Source: an uncultured Helicobacteraceae bacterium (GTDB taxonomy: Bacteria > Campylobacterota > Campylobacteria > Campylobacterales > Helicobacteraceae). From it: DNA of 64,000 bases. The notes under the pieces were generated by a model. That model saw nothing but the letters and a program-made list of their open reading frames with translations, made no database searches and was not told the origin of the DNA. The stretch spans positions 228,282-292,281 of the forward strand of contig CALUTR010000003.1 of assembly GCA_944323755.1 (NCBI GenBank), given 5' to 3'. This document shows, in pieces, positions 20,091 through 30,033 of this stretch (position 1 is the first letter of the stretch; each line of letters begins with the position of its first letter). The position numbers and the translations under genes are program-made.

Positions 20091-21415
20091 TGAATTTATA
20101 TATTTTAAAGCAAGTTGCCGAGCTATTTAAATCATATAAAAAAGTAAGCTATATTGGACGCATAGATGATAATCTAATCAAACTTCATCTTGATGATCAG
20201 ATATTTTTTGTGAATTTAGAAAAGTCAAAAAGCTCAATTTTTTGTTTTGATGATATGCTTGTAGGAAGTAAGGAATACAAGGCGCCATTTGATTTTGCAC
20301 TGCAGAAGTATTGTCTCAAAGCAAATATCGTTGATTGCAGTATCGATGGAAATAATAGAATCTTGCTTTTAAAATTACATAAAAAGCTTGATTATAAAGA
20401 GATATATTGCACTTTGCAATTAGAATTTACAGGAAAATATACAAATGCAATTATTGTGGATTCTAATGATGTGATTTTGGAATCTATGCGAAAAATATCT
20501 CAAAATTCAAGAATTATAAAAAATGGAATTAAGCTTGTTAAGTTGCCACAGCAGGAAGATTTTATTATAAAAAAAATAGATTATGATGGTGATATTATTT
20601 CATATTTGTATGATTTATATAAAAAAGCATTAGATGAGAATCTAAAATCATATAAAGCAACTATAATTTCATCATTACAGGTTAAAAGAGATAAATTGTG
20701 TGATTTGCTAGATAATCTATCAAATAAATATAAGCTTTTAGAAAAGTCTAGATATTACTCTCATCTTGGCTACCTAATCCAAAATAATATGAACTTAGAT
20801 TTTAATGCAGAATCTATATTGTTGCGTGATTATGATGGAAATGTGATTAATTTAAATTTGTGTGATTTCAGCTCTCGGAGCGCCCCATCGCTTATTAATG
20901 AATGCTTTGCAAAGTCAAAAAAGTTAAATCTAAAATCAAAAAATATATCTATACAAGAGGAGAATTTAAAAGATAATATTAAGTTTTTAGATTCCAAGAT
21001 CGAGTTTGTTTTGAATGCAAAAAATATCAATGATATTAAAATTATAAATCCAAAAAAACCAAAAAATCAAATTAGTGCTGATTTAAAGTCTCAATATGAA
21101 AGTTTTTTTGTAAGTGGGGTTAAAATCTCGGTTGGTAAAAATAAAAATGAAAATATAGCGTTATTAAGAGATGCAAAAGCAAATGATATATGGATGCATT
21201 TGCGAAACATACCATCATCGCATTTAATCATACATTGCTCAAAAAATAAAATAAGAGATGAAGTACTAAATAAAGCTTGTGAGATTTTGGTTGGTTTTTG
21301 TTCTATTAAGATTGGTAATTTTGAAGTCGATTATACTAGGAGGAAGTTTGTCAAAATTAAGGAAGGCGCAAATGTCGTATATTCAAACTACTCTACAATA
21401 ACTATAAAAAAATAA
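20090..21415 (+). CDS. NFACT-family protein (RqcH-like, formerly fibronectin-binding protein)
   Basis: The N-terminal 300 residues match the NFACT-N and coiled-coil arrangement, and the C-terminal part is an NFACT-R domain: LRDAKANDIWMHLRNIPSSH followed by a conserved RRKFVKIKEGANVVY segment. RqcH proteins bind obstructed 50S subunits and add alanine tails to stalled nascent chains; the Helicobacter members were long annotated as fibronectin-binding proteins. At 441 residues it is shorter than the roughly 550 of Bacillus RqcH. Whether alanine tailing occurs here is unproved. The start ATG 20090 overlaps the recN stop. Confidence 0.82.
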   Translation: MNLYILKQVAELFKSYKKVSYIGRIDDNLIKLHLDDQIFFVNLEKSKSSIFCFDDMLVGSKEYKAPFDFALQKYCLKANIVDCSIDGNNRILLLKLHKKLDYKEIYCTLQLEFTGKYTNAIIVDSNDVILESMRKISQNSRIIKNGIKLVKLPQQEDFIIKKIDYDGDIISYLYDLYKKALDENLKSYKATIISSLQVKRDKLCDLLDNLSNKYKLLEKSRYYSHLGYLIQNNMNLDFNAESILLRDYDGNVINLNLCDFSSRSAPSLINECFAKSKKLNLKSKNISIQEENLKDNIKFLDSKIEFVLNAKNINDIKIINPKKPKNQISADLKSQYESFFVSGVKISVGKNKNENIALLRDAKANDIWMHLRNIPSSHLIIHCSKNKIRDEVLNKACEILVGFCSIKIGNFEVDYTRRKFVKIKEGANVVYSNYSTITIKK

Positions 21416-21432
21416 ACCATAAAGGAGATATT

Positions 21433-21738
21433 ATGGCTATATCTCAAGTAGGAAGTATCACTTATATCAATCAAAATACGCAACTCAATGTGCAGTTTCA
21501 GGCAAATACGCAAAATCAAATTAATCTGCAAAGTGCAATAAATATTGAGGAATTTGCTCAACAAATTGATGAAAATAAAGAAATACGAAAAACAGAAGGC
21601 ATAGAAAAGCTTGATAAAGATTCCAATAATTCAAATCAATCACAATATAAAAGTAATGAAGATGACAAAGAGCAGCAGTCTAGCCAAAGCACGAAAGAGA
21701 ATGTTTATTCAAATGATTTACTTGATATAGAAGTTTAG
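21433..21738 (+). CDS. Small Gln/Asn-rich hypothetical protein
   Basis: I do not recognise this 101-residue protein. It has an excellent ribosome site (AAAGGAG) seven bases before ATG 21433. The N-terminal half is rich in Gln and Asn (for example QNTQLNVQFQANTQNQI) and the C-terminal half is strongly hydrophilic, with Lys, Glu, Asp and Ser runs, which suggests a mostly disordered soluble protein. No signal peptide, membrane helix or cysteine is present. It lies between the NFACT gene and nfu, in the same direction. Confidence 0.65.
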   Translation: MAISQVGSITYINQNTQLNVQFQANTQNQINLQSAINIEEFAQQIDENKEIRKTEGIEKLDKDSNNSNQSQYKSNEDDKEQQSSQSTKENVYSNDLLDIEV

Positions 21739-21784
21739 AATTTATATTTATGCTAGAATAAAATTTTTTATAAAAGGAATATTT

Positions 21785-22030
21785 ATGTTACCATTTAGCG
21801 ATGATGAATTAAAAGATCCAGTAGAAGCGGTTCTTGATAAACTTAGACCCTCTATTATGCTTGATGGTGGAAATATCACACTAGTTGAAATCAAAGATGG
21901 CAAAGTTTATGTTAGATTAGAAGGTGCTTGCAAAGGCTGTCCAAGTAGCAATATAACTCTAAAAAATGGAGTAGAGCGTCAACTACGACTTGATATACAC
22001 CCAGAATTAGAAGTTGTTAGTGTAAATTAG
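21785..22030 (+). CDS. NifU C-terminal-domain iron-sulfur scaffold (Nfu type)
   Basis: This 81-residue protein is a stand-alone NifU C-terminal domain. It shows the family pattern VLDKLRPSIMLDGGNITLVE and the cluster-binding pair in GACKGCPSSNITLKNGVE (CxxC). Such proteins carry and deliver 4Fe-4S clusters to client enzymes. The ribosome site AAAAGGAA lies before ATG 21785. It is followed at once by a TPR-like gene and murE, the same order I know from H. pylori. Clients in this window could include the iron-sulfur subunit NuoI, but that is a guess. Confidence 0.88.
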   Translation: MLPFSDDELKDPVEAVLDKLRPSIMLDGGNITLVEIKDGKVYVRLEGACKGCPSSNITLKNGVERQLRLDIHPELEVVSVN

Positions 22031-22038
22031 GAATTGCA

Positions 22039-22617
22039 TTGAAAGCGAGATTTGTATTGCAAAAAGCAAAAAAAGCATTTATGTTAAAAAAATATGCCAC
22101 TGCTATACAATTATTTAATGATGTTATCATTGATAATCCAGAGAATAAAGAAGCTAAACTTGGACTTTTATTGTGTGATATGGCAAGTGATAATGAAGAA
22201 CAGGCGCAAAAATTATTTGAGTATTATCAGCTTACAAAAGCACAGAAAAAGGCCGATGCAGAAGAAGGCATAATTAATTTGATAAATATTTTAGATAAAA
22301 ATACAAATCATTTTGTTGCACTTTTAAATGAATACGAAGAAGCGCAAATGAATGATATTGATGGAATCCTATATTCAGACTTTAAAAAAATTGCAAATGA
22401 TAAAAATGATTTTAAGAAAATTTTTGAATATGCGATGTTTAGCACAAAAATTATTTTTACAAAGAAGAGTGATTTTTATGAATTCTTAAATTTACTAATT
22501 GACAATGGTATGAGTAATATTTCTATGCAGTATATAGAAAGTTTAAGTAGTGATATAACAAGCGATAGCGAGATCCAAAAAATTATAAAAAGAGCATTGA
22601 AAGCAAATGAGATTTGA
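22039..22617 (+). CDS. TPR-like hypothetical protein between nfu and murE
   Basis: The 192-residue protein is all helical in character. The N-terminal segment VLQKAKKAFMLKKYATAIQL followed by FNDVIIDNPENKEAKLGLLL has the spacing of tetratricopeptide repeats. It has no signal peptide or cysteine motif. The likely start is TTG 22039, eight bases after the nfu stop, and its end overlaps murE by 11 bases, so the three genes are probably one transcription unit. A protein of unknown function sits at the same place in H. pylori. I assign no function. Confidence 0.7.
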   Translation: MKARFVLQKAKKAFMLKKYATAIQLFNDVIIDNPENKEAKLGLLLCDMASDNEEQAQKLFEYYQLTKAQKKADAEEGIINLINILDKNTNHFVALLNEYEEAQMNDIDGILYSDFKKIANDKNDFKKIFEYAMFSTKIIFTKKSDFYEFLNLLIDNGMSNISMQYIESLSSDITSDSEIQKIIKRALKANEI

Positions 22618-23914
22618 AATTAATAATATTATTTTTAGTGATGATAGTAGAGAGGTTTTAGAGCATAAAGATTCTATTGTTTTTGTGAAAACAAAGCTTA
22701 ATGAGCGATTTGTAGATGAGGTGTCAAAAATTGGCGCAAAGATTGTCACTCCACTTGAGCTAAAATCACATTTTGCAAAAATGCCAAAAATAATAGGCAT
22801 CACAGGCACAAATGGTAAAACTACTACAGCGTGTTGTATTTATTCTATTTTGCTATCACTTGGTTTTAGATGTGCATTACTTGGGACTAGAGGGTTTTTT
22901 ATCAATGATAGGCAAATTGCGCCAAAAGGGCTTACGACACCAACTTTATTAGAGCTTTATAATGATATAAATATCGCGATACAAAATGAATGTGAATATT
23001 TTGTAATGGAGGTTAGTTCTCATTCTATCGTCCAAGAAAGGATCGCAGGTATTGATTTTAGCTTAAAAATATTAACAAATATCACTGCAGATCATTTAGA
23101 TTTTCATAAAAGCATAGAAGAATATATAAGGGTTAAAAATTCATTTTTTAGTGATGAAAGCACAAAGCTTATTAATAAAGATTGTGTGAATGCTAAATTT
23201 AATGTTATCAATGCTTTTACTTATGGAATTGAAAACAATGCGAATCTAACTACAAATGCTTATGGTTTGAAAGATTCTATTAATGCTCATATTGTTTGGA
23301 ATGACTTTAGAGATAAAATCAAGGAAGAAGGATTTGTGAATTCTAATTTGGTTGGTAGATATAATCTATATAATATTTTAGCTGCAATTGCTGCAGTGAA
23401 AATACTTAATCAAAATATAAATCTTAGTGATATAGCATCTACATTGAGTGAATTTGGTGGTGTTGCTGGTAGAATGGAAGTAGTGCATACAAATCCACTT
23501 GTAATTGTTGATTTTGCACATACTGCAGATGGTATGAAAAATATATTTGAAGCATTTATCGGAAGAAAGATCAAGGTAGTTTTTGGTGCAGGTGGTGATA
23601 GGGATACCACAAAACGCCCACAAATGGGGGAAATCGCAAATATATTTGCAAGTAAAATTTATCTAACTAGCGACAATCCACGCACCGAAGATAAAGATAA
23701 AATTATTAATGATATATTAAATGGAATTGATGATAAATCAAAAGTTACAATAGAAGCAGATAGAGCAAAGGCTATTTTTTTAGCACTTAGTGAGTTAAAT
23801 GGTGATGAAATTTTACTTATTCTTGGGAAGGGTGATGAGACTTATCAAATCATTGGAGAAAATAAAATTCCATTTAGCGATAAAGTTGAAGTGGAGAATT
23901 TTTATTCTACTTAA
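22607..23914 (+). CDS. murE: UDP-MurNAc-L-Ala-D-Glu: meso-diaminopimelate ligase
   Basis: MurE adds meso-diaminopimelate to the peptidoglycan precursor in the cytoplasm. The ATP-binding motif GITGTNGKTTT is at residues 64-74, followed by VMEVSSHSIVQERIAG, TNITADHLDFHKS (with the carbamylated-Lys region), GRYNLYNILAAIAAV and VDFAHTADGMKN. The motif SDNPRTED near residue 355 is the DNPR signature that selects diaminopimelate rather than lysine. At 435 residues it is a little short for the family but complete. The start overlaps the preceding gene. Confidence 0.95.
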   Translation: MRFEINNIIFSDDSREVLEHKDSIVFVKTKLNERFVDEVSKIGAKIVTPLELKSHFAKMPKIIGITGTNGKTTTACCIYSILLSLGFRCALLGTRGFFINDRQIAPKGLTTPTLLELYNDINIAIQNECEYFVMEVSSHSIVQERIAGIDFSLKILTNITADHLDFHKSIEEYIRVKNSFFSDESTKLINKDCVNAKFNVINAFTYGIENNANLTTNAYGLKDSINAHIVWNDFRDKIKEEGFVNSNLVGRYNLYNILAAIAAVKILNQNINLSDIASTLSEFGGVAGRMEVVHTNPLVIVDFAHTADGMKNIFEAFIGRKIKVVFGAGGDRDTTKRPQMGEIANIFASKIYLTSDNPRTEDKDKIINDILNGIDDKSKVTIEADRAKAIFLALSELNGDEILLILGKGDETYQIIGENKIPFSDKVEVENFYST

Positions 23915-23917
23915 TTA

Positions 23918-26900
23918 TTAAAAGCTTATTCTATATGAGGCATTGACTAGCCAATTTATATTGATTTGACCTAAAAAGCTTCTCTCAAATTCTATATTTA
24001 GTCTGTGATTATTGCCTATTGCGTAGCTTGTAGATAAATTGATAAACAATCTGTCATCTTTTACTCCATTGTATTTTCTTTCTAAAGTGCTATCTTTTAA
24101 GATTCTATCGCCATAGCTTTTTAAATCATATGCATATCCAAACCCAACTCTAAAACTAAGAGAATCTATTATGTTTGTATGATTTGATATATTAAATTGC
24201 TTACCTGTAAAAATTGTAATTTTACTGCTTATTGGTATAGAATCTTTCATACTAAGCAAAATATCTAAATTTTTTTATTTATCTCACCTATATATCCAGT
24301 GATTAATTCGATTTATGGCTCTAAGTAAAAATTGCCACCAAATGTGTATCGATATCAACCTTCAATGTTAAAAATGACACTATTTAGACCTGCATTAGTA
24401 TGCAAAGGGAGTATATTTTTACCATTTGGAATGAAAGATAAATTAGTATTGTAAATAATGCACATAGTGCAACACGCTATCAATGTAGAATCCATTATCA
24501 AAAAAGCACGCTTGCATACCCACCAAGCCCAAAGCCATCACTTTGTGTATTTGCATTATTGCCTTGTAGTGTATTTTTTATATAGTTAAACATACCACCC
24601 ACATATACATAAGCCAAAGCCAAAGCCAAGTTTATAATCCCCGCCAAGCTGCACTTCAAAGAAATTACCTTTATAATTACTATCGCTACTGCCTCCGCCA
24701 AAGGTTTATATCCACGCACCATAGCTATTTGGATTATCGCGCAATTCTCCCATTCTTTTTTGCATATTATTCCACTCAATCACATAGCCTAAAAGCACTT
24801 GATTAAAGAGTCCATTTACTTTATTAATCACTGCATTATTACCACTTACATCAAAGTAGGAGTTTGTTTGCTCTAGTTTTGTAAGCTCCCATTGTGCATT
24901 ATCATCTTCGCTATGTTTAAATTCAATATTAGGCTTATATACGCTAAATCCTTATTTGATTTCTGGTGTGCTAAAAAGTCTTTTGTTAAAGTCTTATTAA
25001 TATCTTTTAATGAAGCAAGCAAGATAGAATTAATATTTGAATCTGTTGGTGTTTGTAAAAGATTGAGTCAATGTATTGTACTTCCACTTGCCGATACACC
25101 TGCTTGAATGTAATTTGCCTTTTTAGAATCTAAATCCACATCAATGATAAAAGTTGTGTTGTTTGCATTCAAGGTTTGTGTATTTACTTTGCCTTGAATA
25201 GAGGAATGGCTAAGCCCTAGTGTACCACTAGATTCTATATTGCCTTGCATTTGTGTGTTGCTAAGATGAAGTGGACTTGTATTATCAGCTTTGATATTGC
25301 CGCTAAATTTCATATATGAGATATTTGCACTTGAATGAGTAAGATTAAGATTCCCAATAAATGCTACATTTTCTATTGTTTTACTTTGGGCTTGTGTAAG
25401 GCTTTGATCAAAGCTCATATTATTACCCACGCCAAATTGCTCATCGCCATATCGTGTGCTATTTATGTTGCCACTGCCAATGACAGACTGGATATTTTCA
25501 CCATCTTTGCTATCTAGATTTATTGTAGCGTTATTGGCATTTAGATTTTCAACCTCTAAGATTGCATTATGAGAAAGGCTAAAAGTCGCTCCATTTTTTA
25601 TATTAAACTCTTTTAGTTTATAACCACGCACTAGCCAATCATCTTGCGTGGTGCTTGTAGGGGCTGTGAGTGCACTTTGTCCGTATTGTTGTAGTTTGCT
25701 AACTGTTTCACTATCTACATAGGCGTGTGTTATAGGCTTACCTTGAAAGGTAAGCCTTGCCACTAAAGCTAAAAGTACCATTTGTATTATCTATCCCGTC
25801 ATCAAAGGCAAGGGCTTTTTGCGAGCTAGATTCTATATTTATCCCACCACTTGCTTTATCTGCGATGATTTGTCCGTGATAGAGGTAGTTACTAGTGTTA
25901 TTGAGCGTGAGGGTAGCGTTTGTGCTACTACTATTGCTAATAATTGCCCCACTATCGCTGCATAGATTTTCTCAAAGCTAAGATTTTGCCCATTTATATC
26001 AAGATTTCCACCACCTGCACCAAAATAGATATGATTGGTATTAATATTACTTGCTTTATCAATCTTTAGCACTCCGCGCCCACTTGTAAAATACACTTCT
26101 TTAAAGCTTAGATTATTTGTTTTATTTTGCAAACTCACAAGCCCATCACCTATGCGAAGCCCTGCCTCTGGGCTACTTGTGGTAACTACTAACTCTCCAC
26201 TGCCAACCTTATGCAAAAAGTAATTTTTTAGTGTTTTGACATTATAGATTAGTTGTGAGTTAGTATCTGTGAAAATCCCACCTAAGATAAGCCAATGATT
26301 TGAATTTTTAGAATCTATGCTCCATTTTGCATTCTTATCAACGATTAGCCCACCTGCGCCAAGATCAGTATTAGAATCTAAGCTAATTGTGCCATTACCT
26401 TGCAGATAGAGATCTTTTGAGTTTTGCATTGCATTGTTTTGGTTGTTAAAATTTCCTTTATTATAATAGTTTGCAAATGTGATTGCACCTTTTGCATTGC
26501 CTACAATCACGCTTGCGCCCATATCTTTATTTGCAGAATCTTTTAGCCCATTATCGCTTAAAGCGTAATTCCCGCCATTAAGCAAAGTTGTATGGCTTTG
26601 CTTGAATTCATCAATTTTAGCGTTATTAAGCAGGGCATAATTTTCCTGCACACAAGGATAGCCTGTTAGATCACTTGCAGTGCAATCACTCGTGCTAACT
26701 ACACCTATGACATACCATTGTTTTTCTACGCTATCATATACATAGATTGCCGAGCCAGAATCTCCTGGTGCTGATGAGCTAACAAAGTCATTTCTCTCAA
26801 ATTTAAAATCCCCAACTATGCTTTCATTGCGAAATTTAATACTAAAGCGAGAACTTGTTGTTTGAAGTTTATCAAGCGTGTTAAATCCATCAGTATGGAA

Positions 26901-27596
26901 TTTATCATTATCTGCAATAGTGGCTACAAATTGTGAGCTATCTTTGAAGCTAAGTTTTTGCACACCGCTCCCTTCACACACAAAATAAGTATAGCGATTA
27001 GAATCAAAAAGCTGCCCTTTGCCAATGGAGTAATCGCAGCTTCCATCTTGGCAGCTTGTCCAAAAATTATCTTGATATTTATCAATATCTACGCTCCCGC
27101 TACCTGTATTTGACATAAAATTAAAATTTGGATTTATCTCTGCATTCATATTGAGATTAAATTTACTCATTTTAAGCACAGCAAAGTCATTGTTACCCTT
27201 TTGCCATAGCTACTCCAGTTTTCAAAATTATTACTTGCACCTACTGCTATACTCTCCACCCCACCAAAATTTATCACAGCGTGTTTTCTAGCTACTGCTT
27301 TACTTTCGTCATTATCAAACATATGCGCAGCAGTAATGACATATCCTTGTCCGATATTGGTAAATTCGCTTTTCCATTTACCCTGCAGATTTGCCGCACT
27401 AAAATCAATCATAGGAGCATTAAAATCAATAGTTTTAGTAGAATCTTTTGAGGTGATTTGCGTATTTGAAGCACCATGGATAAACTGCCCTTTATTATTG
27501 CCAAAATCAAGATAATCTTGGTATTTAAAACTCTCATCAACAGCGGAGCCAAAAAGCTATTGCAATAAGCTTACTAAAAATATATATCTTTTTCAT
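23918..27596 (-). pseudogene. S6-type serine-protease autotransporter, degraded
   Basis: Reading the minus strand from ATG 27596, a signal-peptide-like start (MKKIYIFSKLIAIAF) leads, after a one-base shift, to ESFKYQDYLDFGNNKGQF and APMIDFSAAN, the N-terminal pattern of S6 peptidases (IgA1 protease/SPATE family). The catalytic residues are all visible: His in VITAAHMFDND, Asp in GNNDFAVLKM and Ser in APGDSGSAIYVYD. They fall in different frames, with a shift at about 27185. A beta-helical passenger follows (25.1-26.5 kb) and a C-terminal barrel ending in WLVNASYRISF at 23918. Frames break again near 25.85, 25.78 and 25.07 kb and throughout 24.26-25.07 kb. This would have been a secreted protease; it is now inactive. 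Confidence 0.83.
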
Positions 27597-27688
27597 TGCA
27601 GCTCTTTTGTAAGGGTATTTTGATAAAAATTATTAAATGCAAAATAATATTAATGCTATCTAAAAATAGCAATCAAAGTGATTAATGT

Positions 27689-29090
27689 ATGACAAGAATC
27701 TTTTTATTATCCATATTGACAATGCAAACATTCGCAAACTGGGCATATAATGATGGCAAGACACCATGTGTAAAGAAATAATTGCACCATAAGAGAGAAT
27801 GTTAATAGAAAACTCATTAATGATGATTACCATTTATATTCAAGGCTTGAAGTGATATCTCATATAAATGTTACTAATGGCGAAGCTACAAAAAATGGTG
27901 GTCTTATTTCTGAACTCATCAATAGAGGAATTATTATTTCTTCTAGTGTGGGGATACTAAATGATAAGATTTATCAAGATTCTAATGTTTTGATAGATAT
28001 TTTTAATAATGATGGTTTGATAAGTGGAGGAAGTGCTGCAAATAATGCTGGAATCAAAAATGCACAAGCTATTTATACAATCAATAACGATGGAATGATA
28101 ACAGGATATGATGGTATTGCAAATATTACACAAAATAGTGTGCAAAAAATATTAAAATGGCATATATAGGGCATATACAAAATAATGGAAAGATATTTGG
28201 TATAAATGGTAGAGGGATACATAACGATGAAGAAAATGGTGCGATAATAGGAGTATTTCAAATATTGGCACTATAGAATCTAATATATCTTCAACGCTAA
28301 ATCATAATGCATATAATATGTCAAAAAATAATGGTGGTGTATTTGCTCTGCCTTATTCTAATTATATTCAAGGTGATTTTAAAGCTAATAATTATGGTCT
28401 TATAACAGGTGTGAATAAGATTTTAACACTATAGGTTTAATTGGCATATATGCTGGATATGAGTTTAGTCGTATTGATACGCAATTTTCGCAATCAAGTA
28501 AGCAAAATGTATTTTATTTTGGACTTAATCATCAGAATTATTTTTTGCACAATCTGATTTTAACTTGTATTATAAGGCTATTATTGGTGCAAATATTGGT
28601 AATGTTTATTTAAATCGCTTAGAATCTAGTGTAAATAGTTTGTAATCAAGTGTAAATGCGATGATGGTCATTGGTGTGGATAAAAATATTGCAAATAATG
28701 CGTTAAATCTTGAACTTGTGTTGTTGTATGATTTTTATCGTATGCAGGATTTAGGCATTGATGCAGAGCAATATAAATTTAATGCTTTGCATCTTTTTAC
28801 ACTTTGGCTTGGTGCTAGATATGCGTATAGTTTTGATTTTGGTTTTAATATTTTTGCAAATATTTGGTATGCGACTAAATCTCACTCCAAAGATGCGCAG
28901 TAGTATAAATTCTGCACATTTGGATTCTGCTATTATATATAATGAAAAGTTGAGATTATTGTATGGTGTGAGTGATATTGACATAAGTAAATATTTTGGC
29001 TCTAGTTTTGAATTATCACTTCGATATGGATTAAATGCATCTAGCGCATTTTATTCACATTCTGCGCTACTTGGTTTTGCATATTTTTGA
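27689..29090 (+). pseudogene. Second autotransporter-like outer-membrane protein, degraded
   Basis: ATG 27689 begins a credible signal peptide (MTRIFLLSILTMQTFA) that stops after about 30 codons. The next open stretch (27852-28169) is a repetitive beta-helix-like passenger with segments such as INNDGMITGYDGIANI and IFNNDGLISGGSAANNAG, continuing in other frames as IQNNGKIFGINGRG. The last 430 bases encode barrel-like strands in two or three frames and end SHSALLGFAYF, the aromatic C terminus expected of an outer-membrane barrel. It is transcribed away from the S6 pseudogene, with 92 bases between the two starts. The passenger's original function cannot be determined. Confidence 0.7.
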
Positions 29091-29108
29091 TAGTTTAGAT
29101 TGTTTAGA

Positions 29109-29184
29109 TGGTGGAGTATAGGGGGATCGAACCCCTAACCTCAACACTGCCAGTGTTGCGCTCTCCCAGTTGAGCTAATACCCC
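29109..29184 (-). tRNA. tRNA-Ala (anticodon GGC)
   Basis: On the minus strand a full cloverleaf can be folded. The acceptor is GGGGTAT pairing with ATACTCC and contains the G3:U70 wobble pair that identifies alanine tRNAs. The D arm has TAGCTCAACTGGGAGAGC, the anticodon stem CAACA/TGTTG holds the loop CTGGCAG (anticodon GGC), and the T arm is AGGGG-TTCGATC-CCCCT. Discriminator A and an encoded CCA end at 29109. The length is 76 bases. Confidence 0.95.
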
Positions 29185-29258
29185 TAATGAAAGCAGCCAA
29201 TATTCTAACATAAATGTGCTAGAAATTGACTCGTATGATTTATATGGATTTAAGAAAA

Positions 29259-29933
29259 TTAATCAATCTTTTTAGATAGCTTTATTTTATATGCGATATA
29301 TACACCAACTACAAGCACTGCACTAAGTAGCGTAAAGATTACAGCTTGTGTTACATAGGATTTTATTTGTAATTCTTCTTTTGTTAGCTCTTTTGCCGTA
29401 AATGTTGCAATAACATCACTGATATTCATACCACCACTAAAAATTGCTCCTACATAATATCCTATGATTGTAAGTATGATTACCCATATTCCCGCTCCAA
29501 AACTTGTATAAAAACTAAATTTTGCTATATTCATTTTTGCAAGTCCTGCAGGTAGGGATATGTATTGTCTCACTGCAGGTATCAACCTACCAACAAAAGT
29601 GCTAATTTCTCCGTGTTTTTTAAAAAATATTTCCATACTTTGCATTGCATTTTCGTTAAAAAAGAAATACTTGCCAAATCTAAGCACAAAAGCCCTGCCA
29701 AATTTTAATGCTAATATGTAGTTAAATAATGCACCAGCAAGAGAACCCAATATCCCCATAAAAATCGAGATATAGATATTCATATCACCTTTGTATGCTA
29801 AATAACCTGCTGGAATCATTACCACTTCTGATGGAAATGGAAAAAAACTAGATTCCAAGAACATCATAAAAAAGATTCCAATATATCCAAGCTCCCCGAC
29901 TGTATTTACTATAAAATTTATGATATCTGACAT
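29259..29933 (-). CDS. DedA-family membrane protein
   Basis: DedA proteins are conserved inner-membrane proteins linked to undecaprenyl-phosphate and phospholipid recycling. This 224-residue member shows the family features [20 protein letters not shown] near the N terminus (the E and following FPFPSE region), [14 protein letters not shown], and [18 protein letters not shown], which contains the conserved FxGRxxPxxRxxxxxPAG motif. Four to five membrane segments are evident. It is divergent from the motB-like gene and follows the tRNA on the same strand. The exact transport activity of this copy is not shown by sequence. Confidence 0.87.
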   Translation of the reverse strand: MSDIINFIVNTVGELGYIGIFFMMFLESSFFPFPSEVVMIPAGYLAYKGDMNIYISIFMGILGSLAGALFNYILALKFGRAFVLRFGKYFFFNENAMQSMEIFFKKHGEISTFVGRLIPAVRQYISLPAGLAKMNIAKFSFYTSFGAGIWVIILTIIGYYVGAIFSGGMNISDVIATFTAKELTKEELQIKSYVTQAVIFTLLSAVLVVGVYIAYKIKLSKKID

Positions 29934-30033
29934 TGTTCCCTCATTAATAGAATGCTCGTTAATACAAGATATTTAAAATGCTATAATTTCTAACTTTGTT
30001 TTGAAATATTATAGATCTATAAAAGGCTTGCAT

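Noticed and set aside
27689..29090. VacA-like toxin pseudogene
   Set aside because: The remnant has generic beta-helix repeats and a barrel-like C terminus, but no VacA-specific segment could be recognised.
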